From Oreocharis arfaki (taxonomy: Eukaryota > Chordata > Aves > Passeriformes > Paramythiidae): DNA of 64,000 bases. The position numbers and the translations under genes were made by a program. Below the pieces are notes generated by a model. That model made no database searches. It saw only the letters and a list, made by a program, of their open reading frames with translations, and was not told the DNA's origin. Positions 35,749 through 49,500 of the stretch are shown here, one piece after another. Location: positions 1 through 64,000 of the forward strand of contig VZRR01007873.1 of assembly GCA_013398015.1 (NCBI GenBank). The letters are read 5' to 3'. Each line of letters opens with the position of its first letter. Position 1 is the first letter of the stretch.

Positions 35749-37805
35749 AGAAAAGGTTTATCCCGTGGTCTTTAAGCATAATGGAACTTTCCCCCCATGT
35801 TTTCATGACGATCTCAAGTGTTACTAAAGGCAATTTAAAAACATTTGCTTATGTAAAAATGGTTGATTCATGCCTCTGTATATATAGGGACATGGGTGGA
35901 TGGAACCCTTATCCCTTCTTTTTCTGCACCCAGCCAGCCTACACAGGCATAGGTAGTAACTGCGAGGAATAAAGTGGAGGAAAAAAAATCCCAAAAAATA
36001 AACAAAGGTCCTTGAAGACAAATAGAGACTTGCTACAGTGTTCATTTCACATTATGAAGAGGGTTTTTAAGTGTACAGATGAGACAAAACTTCTGTGCTG
36101 TGGCTCCTTTTACAGTGCCTGTGTTATGCAAAATAACCTTTGCAAAACCAAGAATAAGGCAAAAATATTCCAAATCCATAAATTTCTTGTATGCAATGCT
36201 TACATTAGTTAATGAAGACGAGTAGCTTGAAATGCTAAAACACATCTAAGGGGAAAAAAAAATGTTCTTTTTAAGTTTTACAGCTCAAGAGAAAAATATG
36301 GGAAATACTTGAACCAATTGCCAGCACAGAGCATACTACCAGTTATACGTGTTAAAAGGTCATATATGGCGCTACTGTTACACTAACACGAATAATTTCA
36401 CAGTCATATTCTAGGGTTTTGCGTGCTTTGAAGACTGTATGTAGGTTTAGCCAGGATGCTGCCACCTTCAGGAATTAAGTTTTGTGAAAATGTAAGGTAA
36501 CTGCAGTTGTAAAATGAAATAATTCTGGTGGTAATCTCAGTTTAGCTAATTTTCCAGGCATCTAAGCCACCTTATATCCCCACTGAATTCCCCGTTCATT
36601 TGATAGTCCTTCTCTGAATTTATCCTTCATTCTCCGAGGGTATGAAGTTCTATGGCAACCTAAGGCTGGTTTAATTAGTGTTCCAAGGGACTGGGTAAGG
36701 GACTATCATGTTAAGCAGATAGCAAAAAGCTATATGAATGTGTAAATTACAGTCAATCAAAACCCCTTTTAAATTAGTCCCACTCTGTGCATGTATTGCA
36801 CCTGATGGATCAAGAGGTTTAGACGATCAATTATACCTTGGAGGCACGCACTGTAGCAAAAAGATGGTGTGGGACTGAAATGTGCAAAATACATTTTTTC
36901 CATCCCTGTGAGCTATGAGAGATTTTCAGATGAGTCCTGCACCACACTGGAATGAAAAAGGGAGTGAAATTTTTTTTAAAGGCCATTCACATCAGAATAG
37001 TAGCTATGGTAGCCCCATAGTTAGTAGACTTCGATAGAATGCAAAATATGCTGATTTCATTCCTTGATTTGAATTACTAAGAACAAAGATTTGTCCCACA
37101 GTCTTTCCTATTTCAAGAAATAACCTAATCATTTGGCTATTTTAAACTGTGCCTTGCTCATGCTCTTATATTAGTTCTGTTTGTTATATCAGTGAACCTT
37201 ACAAAACCACTGTTCGCAGTATCAAAAGACCAATATTCATTTATGTAACTTTTGATATCTGGGGTTTAGATGTCTACATCTGAGCTAGTCACACAGATAA
37301 CCCAGGGTCCCCTAGACACCATCCGTAGTCAGTGGAAGTAGGATAAATACAATCAATGCCACATAGTGCAATATTAATCTGACCAAATGCAGGGACTGAG
37401 TTTAGGATGATACGTATCCATCAACTATTGGCCAGATCTCTGTTGACTATAAAAAAGCCCAAGCTCATATATTTGTGTTGCTGTAGTAAACATTAATTTA
37501 GTCAGATGGGTCTCAGACAATTCCCCACATTACCTAAATTTCAGGGATTGGTTATGATACTTACCTTGAGTGCCTGGGAACAAGGATTAAATATTTCCTT
37601 AACCAATTTTCTCACATCCTCCTAACCAAAGAGACCCCGCCCACATTGTAAAAACAATTAAATACTTTTTAGTCATCAGGCCTGGTTCTATTTGATCTGA
37701 TTAACAAGATCTTTATAGCATATAGCTTCAGCTTGGGTTTGTGCAAGTATTGTCTCAATTCTTTCCCTGTACCTTAAACTGCATTTCAGTTGAAATAAAA
37801 AATGT

Positions 37806-37846
37806 GCATATATATATACATACACACATGCATATATAATATTACT
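37806..37846. repeat. AT/CA-rich simple repeat
   Basis: Alternating TATATATA, CATACACACA and CATATATA segments. Confidence 0.7.
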
Positions 37847-40800
37847 TATTTTTCCTACAAATCTTCTTAGAAATTGGAACTTCCCTTCCCGTCTAAATCT
37901 TAGTGAATGTCGGAAGAAAAGATTTTCAGCTTATGAAAGGTATTTTTTCTTTTATCAAAAGTAGAATTCATCCTTCCTTACTTTCAGTTTTTAAAAATTT
38001 AATTTAAAGGAGTATTATGGCATCCATATATGATAACTTAAAGTTATTATAAAAGAAAAAAATGAAAACACCATGAAAATAATTATTATTGTTTTTTAAC
38101 CAGTCCCTATTATATGTTCTCCATTTTCGAGGTAATATAGTAAAAAACCTCAACAACTCTGGAATATCCTTGTGTACCCTCCAGATTTTATCTGCTTCTA
38201 GCATCTGATGATCACTGCTTTATAATTATATATAGTTACGAAAAATAAGACTTTGCTTTGAATTGCTTAAAATGCAGCGTAAAAGAACTGCACACTCCAA
38301 ATGCACTAATGATTTGGCTCATTAGAGTATTGAAAGGCAGCATGCAGTTAAATTAATTATGGGACAGAGGGTTTATGTCTTGTCCAACACTATACCACAA
38401 ACCCAAGAAAGTCCAATTTAACTTCATGCTCAAGTCAGAGGGATTTTTTCTTGTGATTTCAATAGGAATTTTCCTGGATCTAGAAAAGAAAAAGAGGATG
38501 CTATCAGGCATCAACCACTTTGTCTTGAGAGAACCGTGAGACAGATACAGGACAGTCACTTTCAACAGAAAGGGAAGAGCCTTGATGGTGTAAATACATG
38601 AATGCAGCCTCACCTTCAAATATTTCCCCTTCTGAATCTGAAACAAGTATAAGTTACCGTGTAAGTTTTCAAATATTGCCTTTTCCTTTGTCATTTGACT
38701 GCAACTTCTGTTGTGGCAGCACTGCACCTCAGATGTAACAGCATTTTTTTTACTCTTTTTAGTGATTCAATTTAAGAAAAATAGTGTGAATGAAGGTGGA
38801 AATGGCAGAGGAATCCAATCAGTTGTAAAACCTCTGGAAAAACAACCATTTTCTTCTAGTATATTCTAATAGGAAGAAACATTTTGTAGATACTGTGCAA
38901 ATGTTTTCTTCTCCAAAACCAAGAGATAATTTTTTTGCCTGGCTGAAGCAAAAGCACAAGGCAAGGAAAAGTGACTAGGAGTAGGAAGCTGTTGCCGTGT
39001 CGAGTGAGGTCAATTGTACCCTTAGAGAGCTCCACCTCCCTGGCAATTAGGGAGGGATAGGAGGGATGCTCCAGCAAGGTGAGGGTAGGGAAAGAAAGCT
39101 GGACAGGCAGACTGCCAGCATTGAGGGGCTGGGGGATACTTATAAATATCATGGAAAAAGGTCTTTCTCTCTTTTGACTCAGACCGCTTTGCCCTTGTAT
39201 AGAGACACTCCCATGGATCCTCTCACAGTTTCACTTGTCCTGAAATTACCTTCCTCCTCTTCTACTCTCCTCTTCCTGCAGCAGTTTTGAACTAGTTATG
39301 ATTTCTCCTCTAGGTCTTCTCTTCTTTGGACTAAACAACACTAGTTCTGTCAAACTGTTATCAAAGGCCAAGTTTCCCAGGCCTTTGATCAATCCCGTAT
39401 CTCTTGTGTAGGCATCCTACAAATGTCCCACATGAATAAAGCCTTATCAGATATTAGGAAGTCGAAAGGTTGGGTTCTATGTCTTACAAACAGTGCTTTT
39501 GTTTATATATTGGAGTTACCAGGATAATAATAATTTTGTTGTTCCTACAGGCCGTTTTTCTTCAGTAGTTGAAAGCCTTGGATCCAGTTTTGCTTGTGAT
39601 CCTCAAAAACTTAAAACCTGTTTTGCATATTTGTTGCTTAGATAGCCATTGTCCATCTCATATTTGTAGAACTAAGTGTTTTTTATGCAAAAGAAGAATA
39701 TTTTTTGCATAACTCTGTTCAAATTATTACGTTTTCTAAAATTAAAAAACTACATGCGTTGCTGAATAATACTGAAGCCAAACTTACTGTTGTGGCACTA
39801 AAAATAATTTGTTTCCATAGATACAAGTTTTCTAAAGTAGTAAACCTGAGTGTGTGTTTGGTGTTCACATCTGTTGATGTGGGTTGAATGTGGGAGTACC
39901 TGAGTATGTGGAAATCACATTAATACACCGCTGCTAGCATTTGTACAGCAGCATGCATGTTGCAGCTTGGGTTTCATAGCATTCCACTACACGGGGATCA
40001 GAGCATTCCTTGCTCTTTTCAGTACCTATTAGCCTATGCTTTCAGTCTTTGCAGTTTTCTGAAGGTGGAATACATTTACTGTTTAAACATAATATTGTTT
40101 TCATTTGGATTTTTGAAGAAAAAAGATAAATAAGGAAAAATAAGGATAAATAATGAAGAAAAACTGCCTTGTGGTAGATTTGGACCACTAAATCATTCCT
40201 CCTGGATTTAATTTAACTTCACAAAGGACAACCAAGTGTTTCAGATCTAAGTTGGATTTTGTATGATCTTTGAGGGAATGGTTATATGAAAGTGTTACAC
40301 ACACAAGGAAAACACAAACAGTGAAAAGGACAAGTTGTCTTCTTCAGGTTACATGTGGTTTGATATGGTGTAAACATGGTAAATAGAAAAAAAAGAGCTC
40401 TGGAGAACTTCAGAGATTTTACAGAAGCTTATGGCATGCAGACTTTAAATAGAGAAGAAGATACTGCCTCTGGCTTAGGTTTGACTGAATAATACAGTCC
40501 AAGGAAACACCCGAAAAATAGTCTTGACAAGTTACTTTCTACTTAACTGGCATGCAATCCAGTGTGTTCCATCATGCATATTATTATTTTTAAAGGATAG
40601 TGAGTAGGTTTGTTTCTCAGTTCACATCATTACTATCAGTGTTACCAAGACCTGTTTCAAAAAGATCAGCAGTATTATGCAGATGAAAAAAGGTGCAAAC
40701 AATTAGGAAACAAGGCCCACTGTGCTAACAGCTGTTCACTGAATGTGCCATTAAGTAGTTACTCTCTACTCCATTACTCTCTCCTCTGTCTTTCCTTGTA

Positions 40801-41329
40801 CAGTCATTTATAAAGTGAGAAGTAGCAATTATATATTTCATATTACAAGTGTCTATGACTGTAATTATTTTCTGCACACTTTCCACAGGAAAAAATGACT
40901 ATGTAAGCTACAGTTCTTTATTCTAGAGGTCATTTTGTGTCAATCAAAATATTTTGGAGTGCTGCAAAGGGAGTTAAATTTTTTTGGGGATAACTTCACT
41001 TTTATTCTTCAAAGCATTTCTTGCCTGAAAGACTACTATGACCATTGACATACAACATGATCATGATTATAAAGCAGGTGTGAACAACAGTGCTCCTGGT
41101 TGGCTCAGAATTATTCATTATGCATTATCCCGAGTAATTATACTAAAAGTAAGGTCAAAAATTGTTCATATAAAATGTGTAACCGAAATCTTACATGTAA
41201 TTATCTCTTTCCTAAGAGTAATTTCTTGAATGGGAATAAACTACCTTTGTTGACCATAATTACATGAAATTTTAAACATATGATACAACACTTAAGGAGT
41301 TTGTGATCTTGTCAGATAATGTTCAAAGC

Positions 41330-41553
41330 TGCATGAGGAAAGGTTCAGATTGGATGTCAGGAAGCATTTCTTTACTAGGAGGGTAGTCAAACCCTGGAAC
41401 AGACTTTCTGGGTAGGTGGTTGATGTCCCAAACCTGACAGTATTTTAGAGATATTGGGACAACGACCTTAACAACACACTTTATCTTTTGGTCAGCCCTG
41501 AAGTGGTCAGGCAGCTGAACCAGATGACCAGTGTAGGTCCCTTCCAACTGAGC
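41330..41553 (+). mobile_element. CR1 3'-end fragment, sense orientation
   Basis: The sequence begins GCTGCATGAGGAAAGGTTCA and continues GATTGGATGTCAGGAAGC, CTGGAACAG, TTTGGTCAGCCCTGAAGTGG and GTAGGTCCCTTCCAACTGA. These are in the order of the terminal 220 bp of avian CR1 elements, and the tail microsatellite follows directly. It is truncated at 5' by incomplete reverse transcription, as usual for CR1. Confidence 0.92.
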
Positions 41554-41622
41554 TATTCTATTCTATTCTATTCTATTCTATTCTATTCTATTCTATTCTA
41601 TTCTATTCTATTCTATTCTAAA
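41554..41622 (+). repeat. (TATTC)n pentanucleotide microsatellite grown from the CR1 tail
   Basis: About 13 perfect pentanucleotide copies start immediately after the CR1 3' end. CR1 elements normally end in a few short units of ATTCT-type sequence, so this is an expansion of the tail. Confidence 0.95.
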
Positions 41623-44600
41623 CTTAGTCACCCCTTGAGAGGCTACTTATTTGGTCATGTTTGTGCCACCAATCATTTTTGGCTTCAGTTTGTAGTGAAT
41701 GTGCTGTCACACTTGGAGAAAAAAAATCTTTTATTTAGCAATATGACTGGAAATAAAATACAGCACCTCAAGCCTCAGAACTGTCCCAGGAAGCTCAGCT
41801 GAGAAACAGCTGTTCTGAAAGGCTAATAAAGAGTACTCAAACAACAGATAAGGACTGAAATATCATTGGACTGTAACCAGACAAACACTAAAATCAATTT
41901 TTGACAGGCATGTTTATCTTTTGAATACCTGGAAGGAAGTGCTTACTGAACATAAAAGAAACTGTCAGAGTTCCTGCAGTAAATGCAAGCTTAATTGATT
42001 ACTTTCAAGTTTATGTAAAAAAACTTTGACCACTAATCTCTAATACAGAAAAAATTGTATTGAAATGGTTCTATATACTAAAGAACAAACACACACTCCC
42101 AATAATTAATATTAGTATTGACTATACCATGAAAAATTGTATGAAGCAGTGAGAATGCTATGCAAAGGACTGCAACTGTTAGCTTGTTTTTACATCCATT
42201 ATCTATTTAGCAACAGAAAGAGAATAAAACATTTCATCATATGTTTTTATTGCCAGTTTAAATTCCCAGCTTTCAAGAAAAGCACAGAGAATTTGATGGG
42301 CTTCCACATCATTTATATCGAGAAAAAAAATCCACACTTGTGAAGTACATGCACCATCCAAAATACAATAAAAAAGTTACAGTATCATAATTTTTGCATT
42401 TGTAGAAACATCGAATTTTTATTTGCTGTCTGAAGGGATATTATCATTCTGCTATCTATATTACCCATTCTTTCAAAAATAACTACATACTTTGCTTGTT
42501 ATTTCTGCGAACTTTAACTTTTAGAGAAGCTGGTATCATACTGACAAGAGAAGCAGCTTTCTGTTTTGCTGAGCACTCTCTGTTTTTTCCTAGCCCTCTC
42601 TCTAGAGTTTCTAGCCCTCTGCACATGCAATGCAGGGCTTTATTCCTCCTAGGACTTAGCAACACAAAGCAATTTGGTGACAGAGCAGCTAATTCACCTT
42701 GAGCGCTGTTCTGGCACCCCAGGTGGGCTAGGACAAAGCTGGCCGTGGGTCTGTGTGCGTTCCTAGTGAAAACTTGGAGATTGAGTTCACCCTGAGGAAG
42801 GGAGTGGGAGGAGTGTTAGTATACAATCTACTTATCAGTCTTAAATAGCCCAATAAAATGGTATTAACAACAAAGACCTTTTGTTCTCCTGACTGCATGG
42901 AAATATTTCCGGAAGAAATTTTTTCCTGTTCATGAAAAAACTGCATGAAATACTTCTGGAATAAATCATTCTTGCTCACCAATTGAAGCAGATTCCTTTT
43001 TTCAGGTGAGCATGTATTTAACAATGAAGGAAATGTTTTACTTATAATAATATTTGTGATTTTTATTCACATGTATTGCCTGTAAAGCACTTATATGTTG
43101 TTACATACAAAATACGTATGTAAAAGACAGATTTTCAAACAAATATAAAAATATTTCTAGTTTTAACCAGCTCGGGTGACCAACATGCTGTATTTACTGT
43201 CTGAAGGTGATAACCAGCTAAGCAAATAAAACATCACAAATATTTCAGCTGGCATTGCTTTTACCACCACAGAAGTGAAACCTGAGCCTCCTGTGAATGT
43301 TCAGAAGCCTTCATCTGCAGACATCAGCACAGCTTGACAATCAGCTCTGCCTGCTTCTTTATAGAGGTGATCACAGCATTATACCAAAGGGAATATGTAA
43401 AGAAGAGCCATGGAGTGTGGCCTAGCTAACCACAGTGAGGGAGGCACAATCTGCCCTTTCCAAAGTGAATCTTATTTCACACTCTTACAGAAAACCAGCT
43501 GGGACAAAGTAACAGTTTAACTTGTTTAACTAGTTCTGTTTTATTTAGAGTGAAAGGTAAAGTTTACATTGAAGCCTGAAACCTTAATCTCTTTTCCTGT
43601 ATTTTCTCACTCCTATTGCGGTATCCATTTCTTGGCCATTTCTAGAATTACAAGCACTTAATGCTGCAAAAAACCCAAAATGTTGCTGAGACATTTTAGA
43701 AGAATAGCACTGGGGATGCCTGCCCCACCTTTCTGCTTGTGTTTGGGTCACAGAAGTGGATATGAACCAGTTCCTCAGGCAGGGCAGTTCACAGCCCAGT
43801 GTGGTAATGTCAGCCAAAGTGGATGTCGGCTAATGCACCTGACCGTGAATTACAGCAGCCAAACGTGGGCCCAGTCTTGCTGACTCTGTGAGAAATCTGA
43901 GGGGAGAAGAAATTCTTACACCTGTTATCTTGTTCTTTATAGATTACGGAGGTTTCTCATCTTTTCCCACTAGGATTTTTTGCTGATGGGCACCATCATT
44001 GTCAAACCCATAACAGAGCAGGAACTGTGTTTTGTTCAGGGTTCTCACTGGAGCATATGTCATACTAACACAGAATTTTGTAGGATGGGGTTAGGCAGAA
44101 CAGGGCAAATGAGGCGGAAAGAACCACAGAAAGAAAAAATGATTCTCTAAGCGTGCAAGTGAAAAGTTCATGCTGAAGTCACAGCTTTTAAAACCATACT
44201 TGAGATGTAGGGAAGCCCAACACACCAACAGCAGGACAGAGGACTATAAGAAGAGCTGTGCAGTGTGATTGGAAATAAGGCTAATGAGGAGACTGGGTAC
44301 CACTCTACCTCTCAGCTGTATGCTGGAAAAGTCACCCAGTCCTCCAGTTCTGTTGCCATCAATGCTGTTAGCAAAACTTTTAGAGTGCTTGAATATGAGT
44401 CCCAAACTAAAATGCCAAATTAAGTGAATTTTAGCCCTGTAACAGCTTACCAAAACCATCTTGCGTGGGTCTTAAAAAGAAACCACACAGAGAACATCGT
44501 GCTTGGTATCTCAGCATGAGACACAGCATGCAGCCAAGCAAAACCACAAGCCCCTACTTTTCAAGTATCTTAAGAATTTTATTGCCCATTAAATATTTGT

Positions 44601-46154
44601 TTACTCAGCCTGTAGTTGAAACCACAGCACTGTAAACATTGCTAACCAATGCTATTTGAGGTTTTGACTAAAACCTCACTTAGATGTGAGATTTGTTGGA
44701 CTTTCTCAGAGAATCAGCCATGAGTCTGAGCACAAAAACAAACCAGGGTGATGAGAGAATGTCAGTCCAGGGTCCCACCCAGGATGTCCTCCTGGCTCAA
44801 CTTTTCCTTGGCAAGTCCCAAACCTGAGAGTCCATCTGGTGGAGGCATCACTACTAAGGAGAGGGTACGAGAAGAAGGATTCACAGCTTTTAAAAAGTTT
44901 TAAAATAGGGAAAGTCTTCCATTCAGAGCATCCCAGCATCAAGAGGATCAGAAAACCAGGTCCTTTTGGTCATCAGTATTGTGCCTTTTGTTTTGTTGGG
45001 GTTTTTTTTGAGATACAAATGGACAGAAAAATTAAATCCATTTAGAAATTATCTATTAAACAAAGGTGAAAGTGAATGTGCTAAAGCAGCATTATTATTC
45101 TTTTAATCCTTTTTTGGACATTTAGTCTATGCCTAGTATGGAACTCTCTATAGTTTACATCAGAGAATATAACATGCTGTGTTTCTTCTACAGCCACATA
45201 AAAGCTTATGAAGAGAATACGTGTATGTTCATGATTTTTACCTGAAAATAGGAGTATATGCCGTGCTGGTTTTGTCTATAAGGAAAGACATTAGTGTATT
45301 TTCTTCAGTGGCATTATAATATGGTCATTACAAAATACTCAGACCGCATTACTAAAAGGCTGTTTCTTCCTGCCTATAAGCCACTTACTTGATTAAAACT
45401 CCTGCAAAATGTAGAAGGGAAGGGTAATTTATTAATCTGAATTAATCTAGCTCATAAATATTTTCTTTTAAAATAGATTAATTTCAATAAAAAGTCAGAA
45501 TATGTAACAAACATTATGCTTTTAATATGTGAATATTGAAAGCAAGATGAAAATAAAGTGCTCTCATCTTGAATTTCCCTTTGAGTGTTCAAATTAGCCT
45601 GACTTCTTCAACAGTCCATAACCTATGAAAGAACTACAATTCAGAGGTACTTTCCTGATGATTTGTCCACCAGTCAGATGGTTACTTCTCAGTGGTATCA
45701 ACCGCATCAGTTCAGTAAATCTAAATATTGATGTGAGGAGTGTGACTAAAGCAAGTTCAACAGCCCAGCCATACAGCTACATGTTGATTTTATTGAAGGA
45801 CTATAGATAGCAAAGATTTAACACTCACAGCAATGTGTTGAGTCTAGCTTATTAGCTGAATGCAGTTATTTTTTTCAATCAGAAGCAATTATAGCTACAC
45901 AGGGTAGAAGAAGCAAAGTCTTTTATTCTTGACGGTTTTCAAAACAACATGGGCAGTTCCCACCTTTATTTGCAGAACCTAATGATATAAAAGATGTACA
46001 ATGTTAAGCATGAGGGTACAACCTGTGTTTGAATTTTTCTAAATTACTGTCACAAATTCATTCACTTGAGATATTACATGAGTATAAACAAGACAAGAAT
46101 GTAGCTAACAACCTTCAAAATGGCAAACAAATAACCAATTAATTCATTATTATT

Positions 46155-46315
46155 ATAGGTCTTATTGCATGAGTAAGAGAGACAGAGAAGTTCAGGGGTT
46201 TGCCCAAAGCCACAGAGTGAGCTGGAAATGCATCAAGGATTAAAATGGAGGACAAACTGGTTATCATTGTGTTCACACTTCTTGTAGACTGTCCAATAAC
46301 CACCACGTGCAGCTA
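46155..46315 (-). repeat. MIR-like SINE relic
   Basis: The plus strand reads GAGAGACAGAGAAGTTCAGG, GGTTTGCCCAAAGCCACAGA and GTGAGCTGGAAATG, and later GTCCAATAACCACCACG. This parallels antisense MIR (CAGAGAGGTTAAGTGACTTG, CCCAAGGTCACACAG, GAGCTGGGATT, CCACTATGC). It is old and diverged. Confidence 0.6.
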
Positions 46316-46661
46316 GATCAGATGCATGAGAAAATTTGACTCTTTCTGTTATTTAATAAATCTTGTATGAAAAAAATGGGTATTCCGTGTAAAAAAACCA
46401 AACCATGTTGAAAATGATTGATTTGTTCAATCATTTTACAGCCTGTGACAACTGTGTCTGCTAAATAGGTCAGGTAAAGATTCTGCTCTGTCAGCACACT
46501 GATTGTTGTACATATTGTTCTGATGCTATCAAGACAGAATGTGTCATTGAGTCTCATCTTTTACATGAAAAAGGAAAAAAATAACAAATCCTAGAAGTGA
46601 TTAAGCCACACCAGAACGAACAATGAAGAAACATAACTGAATGGTGACCCTTAATATCAAT

Positions 46662-46722
46662 TTTTAATATATAAATATATATGATATAAATACATATATA
46701 CATGTATACATATACACACAAG
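46662..46722. repeat. AT/CA-rich simple repeat
   Basis: Interrupted TATATA, ACATATA and CACACA units. Confidence 0.7.
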
Positions 46723-49120
46723 TGTATTTGTTACAGTATGTATGCAAGAGTAAAGATTTTATCACCTGCAACATCAAGATAGTTCATAAACTCTCTAACT
46801 TGGTTCTAGCTGTATAAAGACAGATCAAAGATTCAGCCCAGGTGTGGCTCAGGAGTTTCATTGCTCAAGGCTAATTATTCACAAAAAGTCCCCACCCTAG
46901 AGACCTGTCAGGCCGGTTTACCTTTTGGTTGGTAGACATTTTAGAGAAGACACTACCTAAGCTCAGCTATTTTGTATGACACACTACAGCATCTAAAACA
47001 ATTTCACAGATTTTATGAGATATTTGACGAACTGCAGGTTACACGTGAATGTAATTTTGTCACCTAGAAGCAGTGAGGAGTTTCCAGGACCTTGAGCTCA
47101 TGCTGAGCTCTAATTAAAACCAATTTCAGTGAATAGGCAAAAGCACGATACTGTAGAGATGGCTCAATGTTTTAACTTAATTATGATCAAACCTACTAAA
47201 AATATTTATTTTGATCATGACCAAAATAGTGAAACATTACACTACATGCAATAAAATAACTCATTTAAGAGTGCACCAACTATCATAATTTTTTAAAAGT
47301 AACTTTTAGAGATTTTTTTTTTAAGATGGCCTCTACCTTTATTTGCTTATGAGTCATTAACTGTGACCAAGGCTGCTCCAGTCTGAATCAAGTAAAGACA
47401 GAATTATTGCAATCATCTGTCCTTGTCATACCTGCACAGAGGATTAGCAAAGAAAAACAAGAACATTTCTCTAGAGACAATAACTCTGTTCCGGGCATCA
47501 AGTTGAAGCTAAACAGGTGGAGACAATCCTGTTTCTTGTTGCAGAGCTCTGTTCAGTCTTTTCTCCTTGATTTCCTTTTAATGGTTCAGCTAGAACATTC
47601 AGGAGCCTCACTCAATTATTTGAACAAGATCTCTATCGAGAACATAAAATTTATTTCTCAATACTAGCAGCCCATTTGCTAAAATGCCTACCAATGTTTT
47701 ATTTAAACAAATTATTTTCTGCTTGTAGCAGTTTGAGATTGTGGGGACACTGGTCCTGCCTACTTCTGCTCTCATTTGAAATAAGATTTTTTTTCTCTTC
47801 TCTGCTATTTCTGGTATTTCTATATCTACCTGTTAGAAATGTCTTGACAGTACTAAGAAGCACCAGCATCTACCACATCTAGAGTTTTCAAGAGGTAAGT
47901 AAGCTAAGCAGTCAATTTGCATAAATATTTGAATTTGGCAATAAAAGCTGAGACTAAAACTCAGTAAAAATTCTCCTGGAAGACAATACAATTTCCAGGA
48001 ACTGACTCAGAAATGAGTAAGAATTTCACACAAGAGGACATCTGAAGAACATTTCATCTTCTGTTAATATCGTAAACATCAACAAATAAATGAAATACAT
48101 TTGTAAGTAAGGTGTCATTATGCATGAGTTGGGACGCAGACACTGTAGTAGAGGAAAGATAAATACGTATGAGTGATTATGTGAGCTCTTACTGGGATCA
48201 GAAAGGTTGTGCTATTAATGTTGTGTCTAGTCCAATGTATTACACCTGTCATAAAATATCGCATCCACTTATTAAGGGCTATCTCTGCATGGAGAGAGGC
48301 TGACTGGGTCACTGGACAGGATGCTCTGGCATAACCACAGGCCACCAAAGACTGGCTTCCTCTTTAAGGTCATAGGCAAGTATCCTCTTTCCCTCCATAA
48401 AAGCAACATTTTAGTCAATTAACTTTATTGGGTGGTTATAACTCTCATTAATAGGTAAACAGAAACTGTTCCTGCGTTTTGTGTATTCACAGGATTCAGC
48501 CTTTCAGGAAGATGGAATACATGTTGAAATGTGAATGCACTGAATACTTTTGCTACCAATGAAAGAGATTTGTATGACTTTTTAGCAGAGTAAAAATAAA
48601 GTTGTAATAAATCAAACAACATATTTTCAGATAATTCTGATTCCAGCTGTGATTCTCCCCTTTGTTCAGTTTATGCGTGATCTTGGCTATTTGTATCAGA
48701 TTAGAAGACCACAAAGATACCTCTTTTTCTCTAAATCAATGAATTAATTCCTTATGTTTCCAATGTATGAGCTACATAATTGGAAGAATATTGTATTACT
48801 GTATTACTGTATTTTGGATGGCACTTTCTGTCACTTTCTGAAAAGAAGAATGTGTCTTTAAGTTCTTTTTTTTTCTTTTTCAGTTCAACAACATGTTGTA
48901 GAAGAATTCAAATGGTAATAGCTTACTCCTCCTGCCAGTTTGCATTTGTGTTTTATGTGCATGTTCTCCTCACGGTGTTACATCTGGGCCTTTGGCAAGG
49001 GTACAGTTTTCTTGAAGTCCTACAGAAAACTGCACGTTCAAAACAATTCTTCATGATGTCATCAGAACTTCTGTAAGCGAGATCAGCTGGGGAGAGGAAA
49101 TAGAAGTTACCTGGGATCTC

Positions 49121-49500
49121 AGGAAGGGGTGCATGAGACTATCTTGATCCATTAGACCAGGGGTTCATCCTAACAAATAGGGCCTTGGCATGGATGGAGA
49201 AATAACGTTATTTGAAATAAATAAAAACTTTAAATACTTCAAACTCTCAATTGTGAGATCATTTCTATTTTGGGTCTTGTGTATTATATGAGACTTGCAA
49301 ATGCTTAAGAAGGAAGGGGTGCATGAGACTATCTTGATCCATTAGACCAGGGGTTCATCCTAACAAATAGGGCCTTGGCATGGATGGAGAAATAACGTTA
49401 TTTGAAATAAATAAAAACTTTAAATACTTCAAACTCTCAATTGTGAGATCATTTCTATTTTGGGTCTTGTGTATTATATGAGACTTGCAAATGCTTAAGA
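49121..49500. repeat. Perfect 190-bp tandem duplication (two copies)
   Basis: Bases 49121-49310 and 49311-49500 appear identical base for base, each starting AGGAAGGGGTGCATGAGACT and ending AGACTTGCAAATGCTTAAGA. Flanking bases do not extend the repeat. The absence of differences implies a very recent duplication, a polymorphic copy-number variant, or an assembly artefact. The unit has no coding potential that I can see. Confidence 0.97.

Larger units (their letters stand above)
27961..41329. other. Intergenic region without recognisable genes
   Basis: No supported exon was found. It contains an old CR1-like scrap near 29285-29330, an LTR-like stretch at 29050-29275 (weak), a bidirectionally open segment at 35166-35748, an AT/CA-rich simple sequence at 37806-37846 and otherwise unique AT-rich DNA. 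The ORFs of 120-192 codons in this stretch have no recognisable domain. Confidence 0.65.
41623..49120. other. Intergenic region without recognisable genes
   Basis: Unique AT-rich sequence with a MIR-like relic (46155-46315) and AT/CA-rich simple sequence near 46662-46722. No coding exon or RNA gene was recognised. Confidence 0.65.
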
